This document shows, piece by piece, positions 1-7,801 of a DNA stretch of 13,501 bases. Numbering within the stretch: the stretch's first letter is position 1; the number at the start of each line of letters is the position of its first letter. The position numbers and the translations under genes are program-made. The notes under the pieces are model-generated. The model did no database searches. It was not told where the DNA came from and was given only the letters and a program-made list of their open reading frames with translations. Origin of the DNA: Hymenopellis radicata (Eukaryota > Basidiomycota > Agaricomycetes > Agaricales > Physalacriaceae); NCBI GenBank assembly GCA_015501595.1, contig JADNRX010001154.1:1-13501 (forward strand). Direction: 5' to 3'.

Positions 1-446
1 CGAGGGCGGGGTAATGAAAGGGGAATCGTCATGAGCTGTGGGCTTCATGGGGGATGTTGGACGAGAGGGAGAAGGAGTACTGGCAGTAGAGAGCATGTCT
101 ATACCGACAGTCAATTACGTCCATCTCGACGAGAGCCAAGTACGTACCATCCACGCGGTCTGCGACGTTTCTCTCCCTTTCCTTTCCTGCTGAGACTGAA
201 TAGACGTCGATGACTGCTGGCCGCTGGTGGCGAGCTAGGAGACGATCTGCCGCTAATGCTTCTCCCCAGTTTGTCAACAGTCTTCTCTACAGCGGAAGAG
301 ATGCGCTTGACGCGACGGCTGCTAGGTGATGCTTGGGTGTCCTGAAGAGGAGACTCGGCGAAACCCAACGCCTCAGGCGATGTGCTCAGAGGTGCCGCAG
401 CTTGTGGGTCGTGCAAGATAGGTTGGAGCGGCGGTATCTTGGCCAT
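1..446 (-). CDS. Hypothetical Ser/Pro-rich protein, N-terminal part, cut by the left edge
   Basis: I do not recognise this gene. It reads on the minus strand from the ATG at 446; an in-frame TGA lies nine codons upstream, which fixes the start. Exon 1 (446-148) begins MAKIPPLQPILHDPQ and is rich in Ser, Pro, Arg and Lys, with basic stretches such as SRRVKR and SRKGKGEKRRR. A 68 nt intron (147-80, GTACGT...CAG, branch-like TTGAC) joins in phase to exon 2 (79-1), which stays open to the edge and continues Ser/Thr/Pro-rich with SPxxP-like motifs. A nearer AG (TATAG) would create a stop, so I chose the second AG. About 125 residues are visible and look disordered, with many possible Ser-Pro phosphosites. 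No domain is visible. The gene is divergent from the SUR7-like gene. The open frame and splice signals support a real gene; its function is unknown. Confidence 0.6.
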
Positions 447-642
447 ACCTCGAGCTTGTGTAGGACAGAGTCAGCCTCAGTTCCGGAGCTGTCGTACGGA
501 CCGGGGTTCGGCATCTGCCGGGCTCGTGCTGCATTGCGCTTCACCACGTTTCTTTCCAAGTTGCAAGTTCACTCTGCCCCTTCCCCTTCTGCGTCTCCAT
601 CCCTCTCGCATACGACCCTCGACGTCCTTCCAACCGTTTTAA
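447..642. promoter_or_regulatory. Divergent intergenic region
   Basis: These 196 bases separate the minus-strand gene starting at 446 from the plus-strand gene starting at 643, so they probably hold both promoters. The right half is pyrimidine-rich on the plus strand (about 560-640), as is common in basidiomycete 5' leaders. No convincing TATA box or named transcription-factor site was seen. Confidence 0.35.
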
Positions 643-1765
643 ATGAGACTGCGAGGTGAGGTGTGCCAGGGCGCGGGTACGCTATTATCACTGGCCACCT
701 TGATTTTGTTGATATTTACACATGTGCGCGTCTTTTCTTGATTCCACACGTCCGCCATCTAATCTGCAGCTAGGTCGGGCAAATAAACACGAGTTCTGTC
801 CCTCGTGGTATATACTTGGTACGCTCGATTACGATCTCGGAAGCAAACGTCCTCACATTTTGTGTAGGCCAAATTGAATGTTTCGCAATATGGGTGCGTC
901 TGCCTCTAATTCTGTTCATGCGCTCACTGATACAAGTCCTCAGACAAGCACTCCAGACTGCACTTCTCGATCCTATTTTTGGCCTGTATACAACCAATTC
1001 CTCAGCACCTTTACTTGAATCCCAAGGACTGCGCCAATATTATGAATTTGGACTTTATGCTCACTGCGGTTATAACGAATCGAGCGCTGGCGTCTGCTCG
1101 AACCACTCAGCCGCTTACCAATATCGTCCATATGCCATTATGACTGGAGATATGAGGTGTGAATGCCCCCCACTACCTACCTCCCCCCAACTTACTCGTT
1201 TCAGAGCGAATTACTCTACCATCACGCAAGCGCTCGTTGAAGGAACTTCCTTCAGTGATTCCAACTATCTCGGTAAATCAACGAAGGGCGCCTATTACAC
1301 TATTCTACTTGGCACGATCTTCTCTTTCTTGGCTCTAGTAACGTGAATTTCGTCAACTCGTTTTCTTCCTTGTCATTCTCATCAATGGTGTAGAGGCGTA
1401 ACGAAACACAACCTCTTCTTTGTCATTTCCACTACATTCGCATGCCTAACCAGCATATTTGTATTGTGTGGCGCTGCAATTTGGACGGTCATGATAAACA
1501 AGTCTGGTGATATCAATGATGTGATGGTGCGTTTCGTCGTTAGTCCCTCATCTCCCTTCACCACTGTTCCTTAGGTCGGAGATACCACTCCAGTCGACAT
1601 CGGAATAGATGTATCTATTGGCTCAGGACTTTATTTACTATGGGCAGCTTTTGCCTGCTCATTTGCTTCCCTCATACCTTATTTCATCAGGTTAGTCCCT
1701 AGTTCAGCTCATTCACCTTATTATTATCTCTGATCACGTCTAGTTGCTGCACGTATCGTGGTTGA
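643..1765 (+). CDS. SUR7/PalI-family four-helix plasma-membrane protein
   Basis: This is a predicted cortical membrane protein of the SUR7/PalI (pH-response/eisosome-associated) family. Eight exons join in phase: 643-723, 774-818, 868-893, 944-1156, 1205-1342, 1394-1526, 1575-1690, 1744-1765. They encode 257 residues with introns of 48-53 nt. The first helix is at about residues 8-27 (GTLLSLATLILLIF), followed by a long extracytoplasmic loop with IYLAKLNVSQYG, DPIFGLY, YEFGLY and a Cys pair (about C92 and C102). Further helices lie at about 152-172, 175-200 (FVLCGAAIWTV) and 229-250 (GLYLLWAAFAC), and the tail is short (CCTYRG). Loop NxS/T sites suggest glycosylation. A longer continuous frame at 816-1346 reads through three introns and ends in a fourth. 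It is rejected as the product because it breaks the conserved loop. The family assignment rests on topology and motifs from memory. In yeast such proteins mark eisosomes, and PalI takes part in ambient-pH sensing; which role applies here cannot be told. Confidence 0.87.
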
Positions 1766-1877
1766 CGTTGATTGTCGATCCTTATGAGAACATTGTGCGA
1801 TCTGCACAACTTTATGTATACTATTTAGCGTATTTACGACCCACACATTACTGAACGAAACACCTCGACATTGTGAA
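1766..1877. other. 3' flank of the SUR7/PalI gene
   Basis: AT-rich sequence follows the TGA at 1763-1765 and probably contains the 3' UTR. No further coding signal was seen before the tandem repeat. Confidence 0.3.
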
Positions 1878-1949
1878 TCATCCGATCGGGTAAATTGGGG
1901 CGCGGTACATAGCTCATCCGATCGGGTAAATTGGGGCGCGGTACATAGC
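1878..1949. repeat. Perfect tandem duplication, 2 x 36 bp
   Basis: The unit starting TCATCCGATCGGGTAAATTG occurs twice head to tail with no mismatch, at 1878-1913 and 1914-1949. It contains GGGGCGCGGTAC and ends in CATAGC. The 36 bp period keeps frame, so a minus-strand reading repeats the same 12 residues, but no gene is supported there. It lies between the SUR7-like gene and the transposon-rich stretch. Confidence 0.97.
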
Positions 1950-2360
1950 ATTCGTTATTAATTAAGCCATACAACTAGGTGGTGCGACAACGCGTCAAGT
2001 TGGAGTGGTGCAAGACAGATGCCCGCTGCCCACCATTTCCAGTCTTCAGGCAAGGTAGGAGCATCTTGGTGCTGAGATGGATAGGTTTTGAGACACGGTT
2101 TACTTTTTAACGGCATCAATACAGTATTGAAACCTTGGGATACTGGCATGTGAACACCTCACATGATGGATCATGGTGTGCTGTTGAGAGAAGCTGAGAG
2201 TAGCGGGACAAGGGTGGCTGCGCCACTGCATCACGTATCCCAACACGAAACTGTTAGTAACGAATCTGGGGCCTCCCAGAGCCTTCCAGGGGGCTAGGCC
2301 CTGAGTCTTGAGAGGTTTACTGCGCCTCTAACCTCAGTACGCCACTCTACGACGTACGTT
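1950..2360. other. Intergenic stretch with one unassigned minus-strand reading frame
   Basis: No gene can be supported in these 411 bases. The minus strand from 2149 to 1958 is open for 63 codons and contains a mildly protein-like segment (LPEDWKWWAAGICLAPL). I recognise no family and see no convincing splice partners. It could be a relic of a gene or of a retroelement. A GC-rich imperfect inverted sequence lies around 2268-2300 (GGGGCCTCCCAGAGCC against GGGGGCTAGGCCC). Confidence 0.3.
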
Positions 2361-2368
2361 GAACGCGC
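2361..2368. repeat. Left 8 bp target-site duplication of the hAT-like MITE
   Basis: GAACGCGC here matches GAACGCGC at 2776-2783 exactly. The two copies directly abut the two ends of the inverted-repeat element. An 8 bp duplication is the hallmark of the hAT superfamily. Confidence 0.88.
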
Positions 2369-2775
2369 TAGGGTTGCGCAGGATACCCCCAATATCGCGC
2401 CGTTGGATATTTAACCGGTTATTAACAGTTAATAACCGGGTTAATAACACCCCCGCTGGAGGGGGGGTTAATAATTCACAGGCACGTGATCAGCGGGCAC
2501 GGTGTCGGCGGGAAGCGGCGGGACCAGGCAGGAACAGGTCAAAGGGTAGCCAGGACCCACAATAAATGCTATTTATAAACTGGAAACATGGCAGAACCCT
2601 AAATTGACCCTTTCTGCACCATCAGAGTCAAAAATCTGAGCAGGAACGAGAAAATGCGCCACACAGCATCACGTGGAGGTTAGTAACCGTTAATAACAGT
2701 TAATAACACCCCAAAAATTGGGGTATATCCCGCCCATGTTATTAACCGGGCGGGGGAATATACTGCGCAACCCTA
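2369..2775. mobile_element. Non-autonomous hAT-like MITE, 407 bp
   Basis: The element starts TAGGGTTGCGCAG and ends CTGCGCAACCCTA, giving a 13 bp perfect terminal inverted repeat that extends imperfectly (GATACCCCC against TATATTCCCCC). An exact 8 bp duplication, GAACGCGC, flanks it. TA(G)GG-type ends with 8 bp duplications indicate the hAT superfamily. There is no transposase frame, so it must be mobilised in trans. Subterminal regions carry many copies of GTTATTAAC or GTTAATAAC, including a perfect 12+1+12 palindrome at 2415-2439, and paired C-run/G-run blocks; such motifs are typical transposase-binding repeats. The intact duplication suggests a fairly recent insertion. The superfamily call rests on end sequence and duplication length only. 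Confidence 0.87.
2415..2439. repeat. Perfect 12+1+12 palindrome inside the hAT-like MITE
   Basis: CCGGTTATTAAC, then A, then GTTAATAACCGG. The core GTTATTAAC/GTTAATAAC recurs near both ends of the element (about 2440-2475 and 2685-2745), suggesting a subterminal protein-binding motif. Confidence 0.9.
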
Positions 2776-2783
2776 GAACGCGC
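2776..2783. repeat. Right 8 bp target-site duplication of the hAT-like MITE
   Basis: GAACGCGC matches 2361-2368 exactly. A very GC-rich stretch (CGGCGCGGCGGCGCCG and similar, to about 2820) follows, so the insertion was into or beside GC-rich sequence. Confidence 0.88.
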
Positions 2784-2829
2784 CCGGCGCGGCGGCGCCG
2801 TGGCGCGTCGCGGCGCGCTCAATCGAAGC

Positions 2830-2833
2830 AAAA
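2830..2833 (-). terminator. RNA polymerase III T-run terminator of the tRNA gene
   Basis: Read on the minus strand this is TTTT, about ten bases after the tRNA 3' end at 2843. Four or more T residues on the non-template strand are the standard Pol III stop signal. Confidence 0.7.
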
Positions 2834-2842
2834 GATTGATCT

Positions 2843-2926
2843 AGCCCACCGCGAGGGTCGAACTCGCAGCCTTCAGATCGCCTAGCCATAAGAGTCTGAC
2901 GCTCTATCCGATTGAGCTAGGCGGGC
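2843..2926 (-). tRNA. tRNA-Lys(CTT) with a 10 nt intron
   Basis: The minus strand folds as a full cloverleaf. The acceptor is GCCCGCC paired with GGTGGGC (one G-U), the D stem is GCTC/GAGC with loop AATCGGATA, the anticodon stem is TCAGA/TCTGA, and the T stem is GCGAG/CTCGC with loop TTCGACC. The loop reads C-T-CTT-A, so the anticodon is CTT (2892-2890), for lysine. A 10 nt intron (TGGCTAGGCG, 2888-2879) sits after position 37, the canonical eukaryotic site. The mature length is 74 nt with CCA not encoded. Internal A-box-like (TAGCTCAATCGG) and B-box-like (GAGTTCGACCC) promoters are present, and a TTTT terminator lies downstream. The discriminator base is T, which is somewhat unexpected for lysine. 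The gene lies between two small transposons. Confidence 0.93.
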
Positions 2927-2960
2927 TATCGATAGCCGATCATAATCGCAATCTGTTTAA

Positions 2961-3017
2961 CACCCTGTTCGGTAACCTGAAGAATTTCAGGACCCCTGTC
3001 AATCACCCAAAATGTCA
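2961..3017. repeat. Left terminal inverted repeat of the 461 bp element
   Basis: It pairs with 3362-3421. The CCCTGTTCGGTAAC block and the GACCCCTGTCAATCACCCAA block are exact; the roughly 12-15 bases between them differ. Confidence 0.9.
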
Positions 3018-3043
3018 GAGACATTTTAGCCCAAAAATCCAGT

Positions 3044-3353
3044 TTTTTTCCGCACGCGATTTCGCAAAAATTTTCCGCACATTACCTCTGACTAGGCCAA
3101 ATGTCAAAAAAATTCCGCACATGCGCATATACATCAAAATTTTTCGTGAATTTACACTTTAGTAGGCAAAATTGCTCTCAAATTTTGGCACCCCGCGCCC
3201 GTGGAAATGCCAAAATTTTCCGCACCAGGCCGAGACATGCACCAAAGTTGACTTTTTTTCCGCACTTTCGGCACACAGAATTTTTGAAAAACACCAGTTT
3301 TTTTCCGTTTTTGGGTCTTAGAATTTTCTCAAATTCTCAATTTTTTTCCGCAC
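3044..3353 (+). repeat. Six same-strand copies of a TTTTCCGCAC-like motif
   Basis: Copies end at 3055, 3080, 3120, 3225, 3265 and 3353. Five read TTTTCCGCAC with a leading T-run; the third reads ATTCCGCAC. A partial copy (TTTTTTTCCG) lies near 3298-3307. All point the same way, unlike the symmetric terminal repeats. Confidence 0.85.
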
Positions 3354-3361
3354 ATGGCCTA

Positions 3362-3421
3362 TGACATTTTGGGTGATTGACAGGGGTCCTAGAATTTCTC
3401 AAGACGTTACCGAACAGGGCC
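3362..3421. repeat. Right terminal inverted repeat of the 461 bp element
   Basis: Reverse complement of the left repeat at 2961-3017, with a slightly different spacer between its two conserved blocks. Confidence 0.9.
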
Positions 3422-3495
3422 TAATAAAGTGAAGCTGTGTTAGAGATCAGCCAAGATGTTTCAGGTGACCGCTCGGGATGTTTGGGCGGTGTTAC

Positions 3496-3503
3496 TATAA
3501 AAG
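3496..3503 (+). promoter_or_regulatory. TATA box of the glucanosyltransferase gene
   Basis: TATAAAAG lies about 130 bp upstream of the ATG at 3627. It is followed by a strongly pyrimidine-rich leader (CCTTCATACTTCATCCTTCC and similar, 3550-3600), the usual layout of highly expressed basidiomycete genes. Confidence 0.65.
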
Positions 3504-3626
3504 ACGGCCTCCTCCTTGTCGTAAACCCTCTGGTAGCAGGTGCACATACCCTTCATACTTCATCCTTCCACTTTTCTCCTTCATCCAACCACTTCATTGC
3601 AATACCCCCGTTCGTAATTCGCAAGT

Positions 3627-5582
3627 ATGCGCGGAATCAGGGCTGCTGCGGCCCTTCTCTTTTCGGCTTCCTCTCTAGTCTCTAGTGTGGCCGCCATCGC
3701 CAAAGTGACTCGCTCTGGAAAATACCTGGTCACTGACGCCGGTGAACGATTCTACATCAAGGGAGTCGCCTACCAGGAGCAAGGTTGGTTTCTCGCACAT
3801 TGAAGCGCTTGGGCGCTTATGTTTGTGCAGGGGCTGTGGTGGCGAGTAGTGACAACGCCTTTGGGGAACCGTCGAGTTTCATTGATCCCTTGTCGAGCAG
3901 CGATGCTTGCTCTCGAGACTTGCCGTTCCTTCAACAACTTGGTGTCAACACCCTACGAATTTACAGCGTGAACTCTAGTCTGGATCATGATGCCTGCATG
4001 AAAACATTCAGCGATGCCGGAATCTACACTATGTAAGTCGACCACTCTATCATTGTTTTTATGTGCTTAACATCTTTTTAGTATTGATCTCGCCCTTCCT
4101 CTCAATGGCTCTATCGACCGGACAACACCTTCGTGGTCAACCAACATCATGGATCAGTATCTGCGTACCATCGACACATTCTCCAAGTACGACAATGTTT
4201 TGGCCGTCAACGTTGGAAATGAAGTCGTCACTTCTGAGTCCCTTCCTGCTGCTCCTTTCGTCAAGGCCGCCGCACGCGATATCAAGGCTTACCTGTGAGT
4301 TCACATGTCCTTGTTCTATGTTCAGCGCTGACGTCTTTCCCAGCGCCTCCAAGAAATCTGACATATTGGTCGGCTATGCAGCTATCGATGGTGCCACGGA
4401 CTTCCGCCTTACCCTTGCCGAGTTCTTCTCTTGTAGTTCGGATGCTGTGTCAATCGATATCTATGGATTGAATGAGTAGTAAGCCAGCATCTGACATGCC
4501 GTTACTGTCCCACACTAATTGGCTTTCAAGTGCGTGGTGTGGTGACTCCACTTATACAGCTTCGTACGCAGGCATCGATACCGACTATTCCGACTACAAC
4601 GTTGTTGCCTATTTTTCGGAGTTCGGATGTATTACCTCTCCGCCACGCTTGTGGACTGAGGTTGGCGCCCTCTTCAGCACCCCAATGACCGAGCACTGGT
4701 CCGGTGGTATCGCGTTTTCCTACTTCCCCGCCGAGTCAGTACAGGGCCAATTCGGCATGGTGACGGTGTCAGGTATCATCATTGCTCTGTCTTCTCACAA
4801 CGATCCCTCACGACTGATTCAGGAAACGATGTCACCACTAGTGATGACTTTGACCGCCTGAAGACACAATATGGCCAGATCTCTCCTCCGAATTCCCCGA
4901 CCTCGGGTTCGGATACTTACCCATCGTGTCCCACGACCTTGAACGCTTCTACGACTCTCCCGGGAACCCCAGATGACGCATCCTGCGACTGCGTGCTCAA
5001 AGCTCTTCCTTGCCAATTCACTCCCGCCACCAATAACTACACCGTGATCGTGGGTGAACTCCTCAACACTGCTTGCAGCTTGCTAGGCTCTTCTGGTGGA
5101 AGCTGTGCTGATATTGGCTCTGATGGTTCTACCGGGACCTACGGACGCCTTTCAGGATGCGACCCAAGTAAGCGACGCTTGTTTTCATGTCCTCGGCCAT
5201 CTTGGTTTACATGTTCCTTTCAGCCATCAAGTTGTCTTATGCTATGAGCGAGTACTACGCTTTGAACAACAAGGATGCACAGGCGTGCAGTTTCGCAGGA
5301 AATGGCACTGTGAACAGCGCTTCGAGTTCGGAAGCAAGCGCTGTTGCCTCGTCTTGTCTGCCCAGCCCTTCGGCAACGTTCACTCCCTCTTCTCCCCCTG
5401 ATTTGGCTAGCGGTGGTGGATCCTCCTCTGGAGGCGGCACAGGTTCCGGTTCTGGCGGTTCCTCCAGCTCATCAGCGCCGAATAACGGAGCTGTTGCCCT
5501 TGTTGGCGACTCAAGGGCTATTGTTGGCATGTTAGCAATGATGGTGATTGGTGCTGCCAGCGGGTTGTACACTCTACTCTAA
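3627..5582 (+). CDS. gas1: GPI-anchored beta-1,3-glucanosyltransferase, GH72 + X8 (GAS1 family)
   Basis: The enzyme cleaves a beta-1,3-glucan chain and transfers it to another, elongating wall glucan at the outer face of the plasma membrane. Seven exons join in phase: 3627-3783, 3831-4032, 4082-4294, 4344-4478, 4531-4772, 4823-5167, 5224-5582. They encode 550 residues with introns of 47-56 nt. A signal peptide covers about residues 1-23. The GH72 domain follows: FYIKGVAYQEQG, the acid/base Glu in NVGNEV (about E167) and the nucleophile Glu in YFSEFGC (about E266), then HWSGGIAFSYF. A Cys-rich X8/CBM43 module spans about 370-465 (CDCVLKALPC, CSLL, YYALNN, CSF). A Ser/Gly-rich stretch of about 60 residues precedes a hydrophobic C-terminus, consistent with a GPI anchor. 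No frame conflict was seen. The family is clear; GAS1 is used in the family sense, not as a proven orthologue. Confidence 0.95.
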
Positions 5583-5784
5583 AAGTGTTGGGAGTTGAAA
5601 GCATTACGGACAGCTATTTATGCAGCACAGGACACTATACCATTACTATTACCTAGGACGTTACATATACGCTTTGGCAAGTAATTTTGTTGCCTTCATT
5701 TGCGTCACCTTTCATTCGTGGGAAACTAAGTGGAAGTTTTACAAACTCCGCTGCACGTCTTTTTCTTCCGTACCACCATCATCC
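5583..5784. other. Intergenic: 3' flank of the GAS1-like gene and 5' flank of the RNA-binding gene
   Basis: This 202-base stretch is AT-rich at first and pyrimidine-rich just before the ATG at 5785 (TCTTTTTCTTCCGTACCACC). No other gene or clear TATA box was seen. Confidence 0.4.
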
Positions 5785-7477
5785 ATGTCTTCTCCACTTC
5801 CTTTGGACGAGACTCAGACGAATTGGCGCACCGACGACTCAATGGCTCTCCATACAGCCGGCGACGAGTCTAACGGTCTTAATGATCACGCTGGGCCAGG
5901 TGCTGATTTGGACTACAAAACGCGGTGGTTCGACAGAAGGTCCTCCCCCTCCTTCTGGCATGAAAGGCGACGGAGTCTTCCGCGAAAAGCAAGTCAAGGT
6001 GCTTAGGTCTTTCTTGTCTATTGCTTGTCATTGCGTTCAGAGTCAAAGACGGTCGGGCAAGACAAGAAGCCCCTGGTGGTTCGGATATCGCAGCCTGACG
6101 TCTCCCTGCTGATGCCCTCGTCTTTGACTTGACTCTTATACCAGTCTCTGGGCTTTTCTCCATGAGGCTACCCAATCGCACTTTTCATCCAATCTGTCTC
6201 TGAGCTGGACGTTCACCTCTTGCTGTCTAGCCAAACAAAGTCTATATCGGTGGTCTTCCCGAAAATACGCGTCAAGAGGATCTACAGAATTGTTTTGGCA
6301 AAATAGGCAATATCGTGAACATTGAACTCAAGTATGTGCCCATTAAATCATCATTCGTTCAAATCGGCCTAAATGTGCCGTATAGGATCGGGTATGGGTT
6401 TGTGGTGCGGTCTCTTTCTCGTGTTCCTACCAGGTATTTCCTGACATCTCTCTAGGAATTTGATAGCAGGGAAGCCGCAGAAGAAAGTGTTGCCAAGTAT
6501 AACGAAGGCTATTTTATGGGTAACAAAATTCGCGTCGAGATGTCACATGGCGGCGGCAGAACAGCAAAATACTCCAGCGAGCCTGGAGCTTGCTTCAGGT
6601 GTGGCCAAATGGGCCATTGGGCAAGGTATGTCTGGCTATAATTCTCACGAGCGATCCTCCTTGTAACTTTCAAGTTCCAGGGAATGTCCGATAGCGGGGC
6701 CGTAAGCAGCCTTCTTTTTCGGTTTTTCAGTTGTTGACTCGACTCCTTAGGCCTCCCCCGCGACGCGAACCGCCATTGATTGACCGTATTCAACGTGATC
6801 ATCCTCCCGTGTCTAGAGATGTTCGCTATGACTATGGGCCTATGGGACGTGATTATCGACGACCTCCATCTCCTGCTAGGGACTTCCGAGACTATGGGCC
6901 TCCTCCTCCTAGCCGTTATGATGATTACAGGCGGCCACCTCCAATGGCAGAGAGAGACAGATATCCTCCAGCTGACAGAGCACGCTATGATTATCGCTCA
7001 GGTCCTATTCCTCCAGCGTATCCACCTTATGATCGCTATGACCGGAAAGCGGAGCGGTATCCTCCTTACGGACCTCCCTCTGCAGGTCGACCTCGCACTC
7101 CTCCTCGGTATCGTGAAGATTATGACAGGCCCGTAGTCCGGTGCGCAATTTCGTTGGTTATCCTAGGCGTTACTAAGGTCTTGGATCAATGTACAGAGAC
7201 TATCCTGATTATCGTGGTCGTCCTGTAACGCCACCTCGTTATTCTGATTATCCCAGAGCCGCGAGCCCTGACGCCCGATTTAGGTAGATATCATCTGCCC
7301 AAAGTCGATGCCCTTTTGACCTATGCATGCAGGCGTCGTTCTGAAAGTCCTACTGGTCGCTCTGCTGCTGCTTATGAGTATGCTCCGCCTGATTCGAACT
7401 ATCCAGCGACCCCTCCTGGGCCTCCACCGCCATCTCGCCGCGACTACCCTCCTCGGGGTTATGCGGATAGGAGATGA
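5785..7477 (+). CDS. RRM + CCHC zinc-knuckle RNA-binding protein with Arg/Tyr/Pro-rich tail (SR-like)
   Basis: A probable nuclear RNA-binding or splicing-related protein. Exons: 5785-5998, 6231-6331, 6386-6404, 6456-6625, 6681-6701, 6751-7140, 7197-7283, 7333-7477. The RRM has RNP2 VYIGGL and RNP1 YGFVEF (about residues 72-142). A knuckle CFRCGQMGHWAREC (C-X2-C-X4-H-X4-C, about 157-170) follows, then a long tail of RDY, RRPP, YPP and SP repeats ending PPRGYADRR. This resembles plant RSZ/SRSF7-type SR proteins, though the tail is Tyr/Pro-rich rather than a strict RS repeat. The first exon has a conflict: the start frame (to about 5920) and the frame reading GPPPPSGMKGDGVFRE differ by one base. 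Either one base is extra in the AAAA run at 5917-5920 (381 residues) or a 37 nt intron (5900-5936) is removed (369 residues). The intron at 5999-6230 is unusually long. The start is the ATG giving MSSPLPLDETQ. Domains are certain; the N-terminus is not. Confidence 0.85.
5999..6230 (+). other. Unusually long intron of the RNA-binding gene (232 nt)
   Basis: The only phase-consistent join I find between the exon ending at 5998 (phase 0, donor GTGCTT) and the RRM exon starting at 6231 (after CTGTCTAG) is 232 nt long; other introns here are 44-57 nt. It contains an internal acceptor-like TTCAG at 6036-6040 and open stretches, but no middle exon I tried kept phase. It could hold an unrecognised exon, another frame error or an intronic RNA. 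Confidence 0.5.
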
Positions 7478-7801
7478 ATTCAGACGGCGGCTTGACTGTT
7501 CTAGTCTATGTCTCAGACTCGTTAACCTTTGCTGGCTTTTGCCTCGACGACTTGGCCAAAACTTAAACTACTATCTTGCTTTTCTCTCGTCTCGGAATGT
7601 GTTCTTTGCATTTTCGATGACCATTTGACATTGTTCATTCTCAGTAGTCCTATTATATGCTAGAGTGATTTGTTCTACGCGTACTATGCACATACATGTA
7701 ACAGAGATCTCGTTGACCTGCAATCATGATGTTGATCGTTGTTGACGCAAGACTTGACACCCATCACTGATTACCTTGGCATTGGTTCGAACCTTTCCTT
7801 G
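7478..7801. other. Intergenic: 3' flank of the RNA-binding gene and 5' flank of the RhoGAP gene
   Basis: This 324-base stretch holds no supported gene. It contains the likely 3' UTR and, at 7739, an in-frame upstream ATG that would extend the RhoGAP protein by 21 residues. No clear TATA box was seen. Confidence 0.4.

Larger units (their letters stand above)
2961..3421. mobile_element. Second MITE-like terminal-inverted-repeat element, 461 bp (possibly PIF/Harbinger-like)
   Basis: Both ends carry a long imperfect inverted repeat of about 57-60 bp. The left end reads CCCTGTTCGGTAAC and then GGACCCCTGTCAATCACCC; the right end is its complement, ending GTTACCGAACAGGG. The outermost two bases differ (CA against GG). 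TAA flanks both ends (2958-2960 and 3422-3424), which would fit the 3 bp TWA duplications of PIF/Harbinger elements, but so short a match is weak evidence. No transposase is encoded. The interior is AT-rich with six same-strand copies of a TTCCGCAC motif. It lies 34 bp upstream of the tRNA 5' end and about 75 bp upstream of the TATA box of the glucanosyltransferase gene. Confidence 0.8.

Noticed and set aside
816..1346. Long continuous plus-strand frame of 176 codons taken as a complete gene
   Set aside because: It reads through three introns of the SUR7/PalI gene; splicing restores the conserved NVSQYG loop and the transmembrane helices.
1878..1949. CRISPR-like repeat, because the unit is 36 bp
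   Set aside because: The copies are directly adjacent with no spacer, there are only two, and the genome is eukaryotic.
1724..1951. Minus-strand open frame with a repeated 12-residue unit, possibly a repeat protein
   Set aside because: The repetition is only the 36 bp tandem duplication read in frame; there is no other coding signal and the frame overlaps the end of the SUR7-like gene.
2161..2240. Possible LTR start (TGTTGAGAG near 2181)
   Set aside because: No matching second LTR, primer-binding site or polypurine tract was found in the window.
2359..2565. Plus-strand frame over the left half of the hAT-like MITE
   Set aside because: It begins in the flank, runs across the terminal repeat and has no recognisable protein sequence.
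3101..3364. Plus-strand frame inside the 461 bp element as a transposase remnant
   Set aside because: Its Phe-rich content comes from T-runs in the repeated motif, with no transposase motif.
5255..5572. Minus-strand frame of 105 codons opposite the glucanosyltransferase 3' end
   Set aside because: It is an antisense shadow of the Ser/Gly-rich GPI region, whose codon bias keeps the other strand open.
6110..6203. Box C/D snoRNA in the long intron
   Set aside because: The C box has a mismatch, the terminal stem is poor and no guide could be tested. It is kept only as a question under the long-intron finding.
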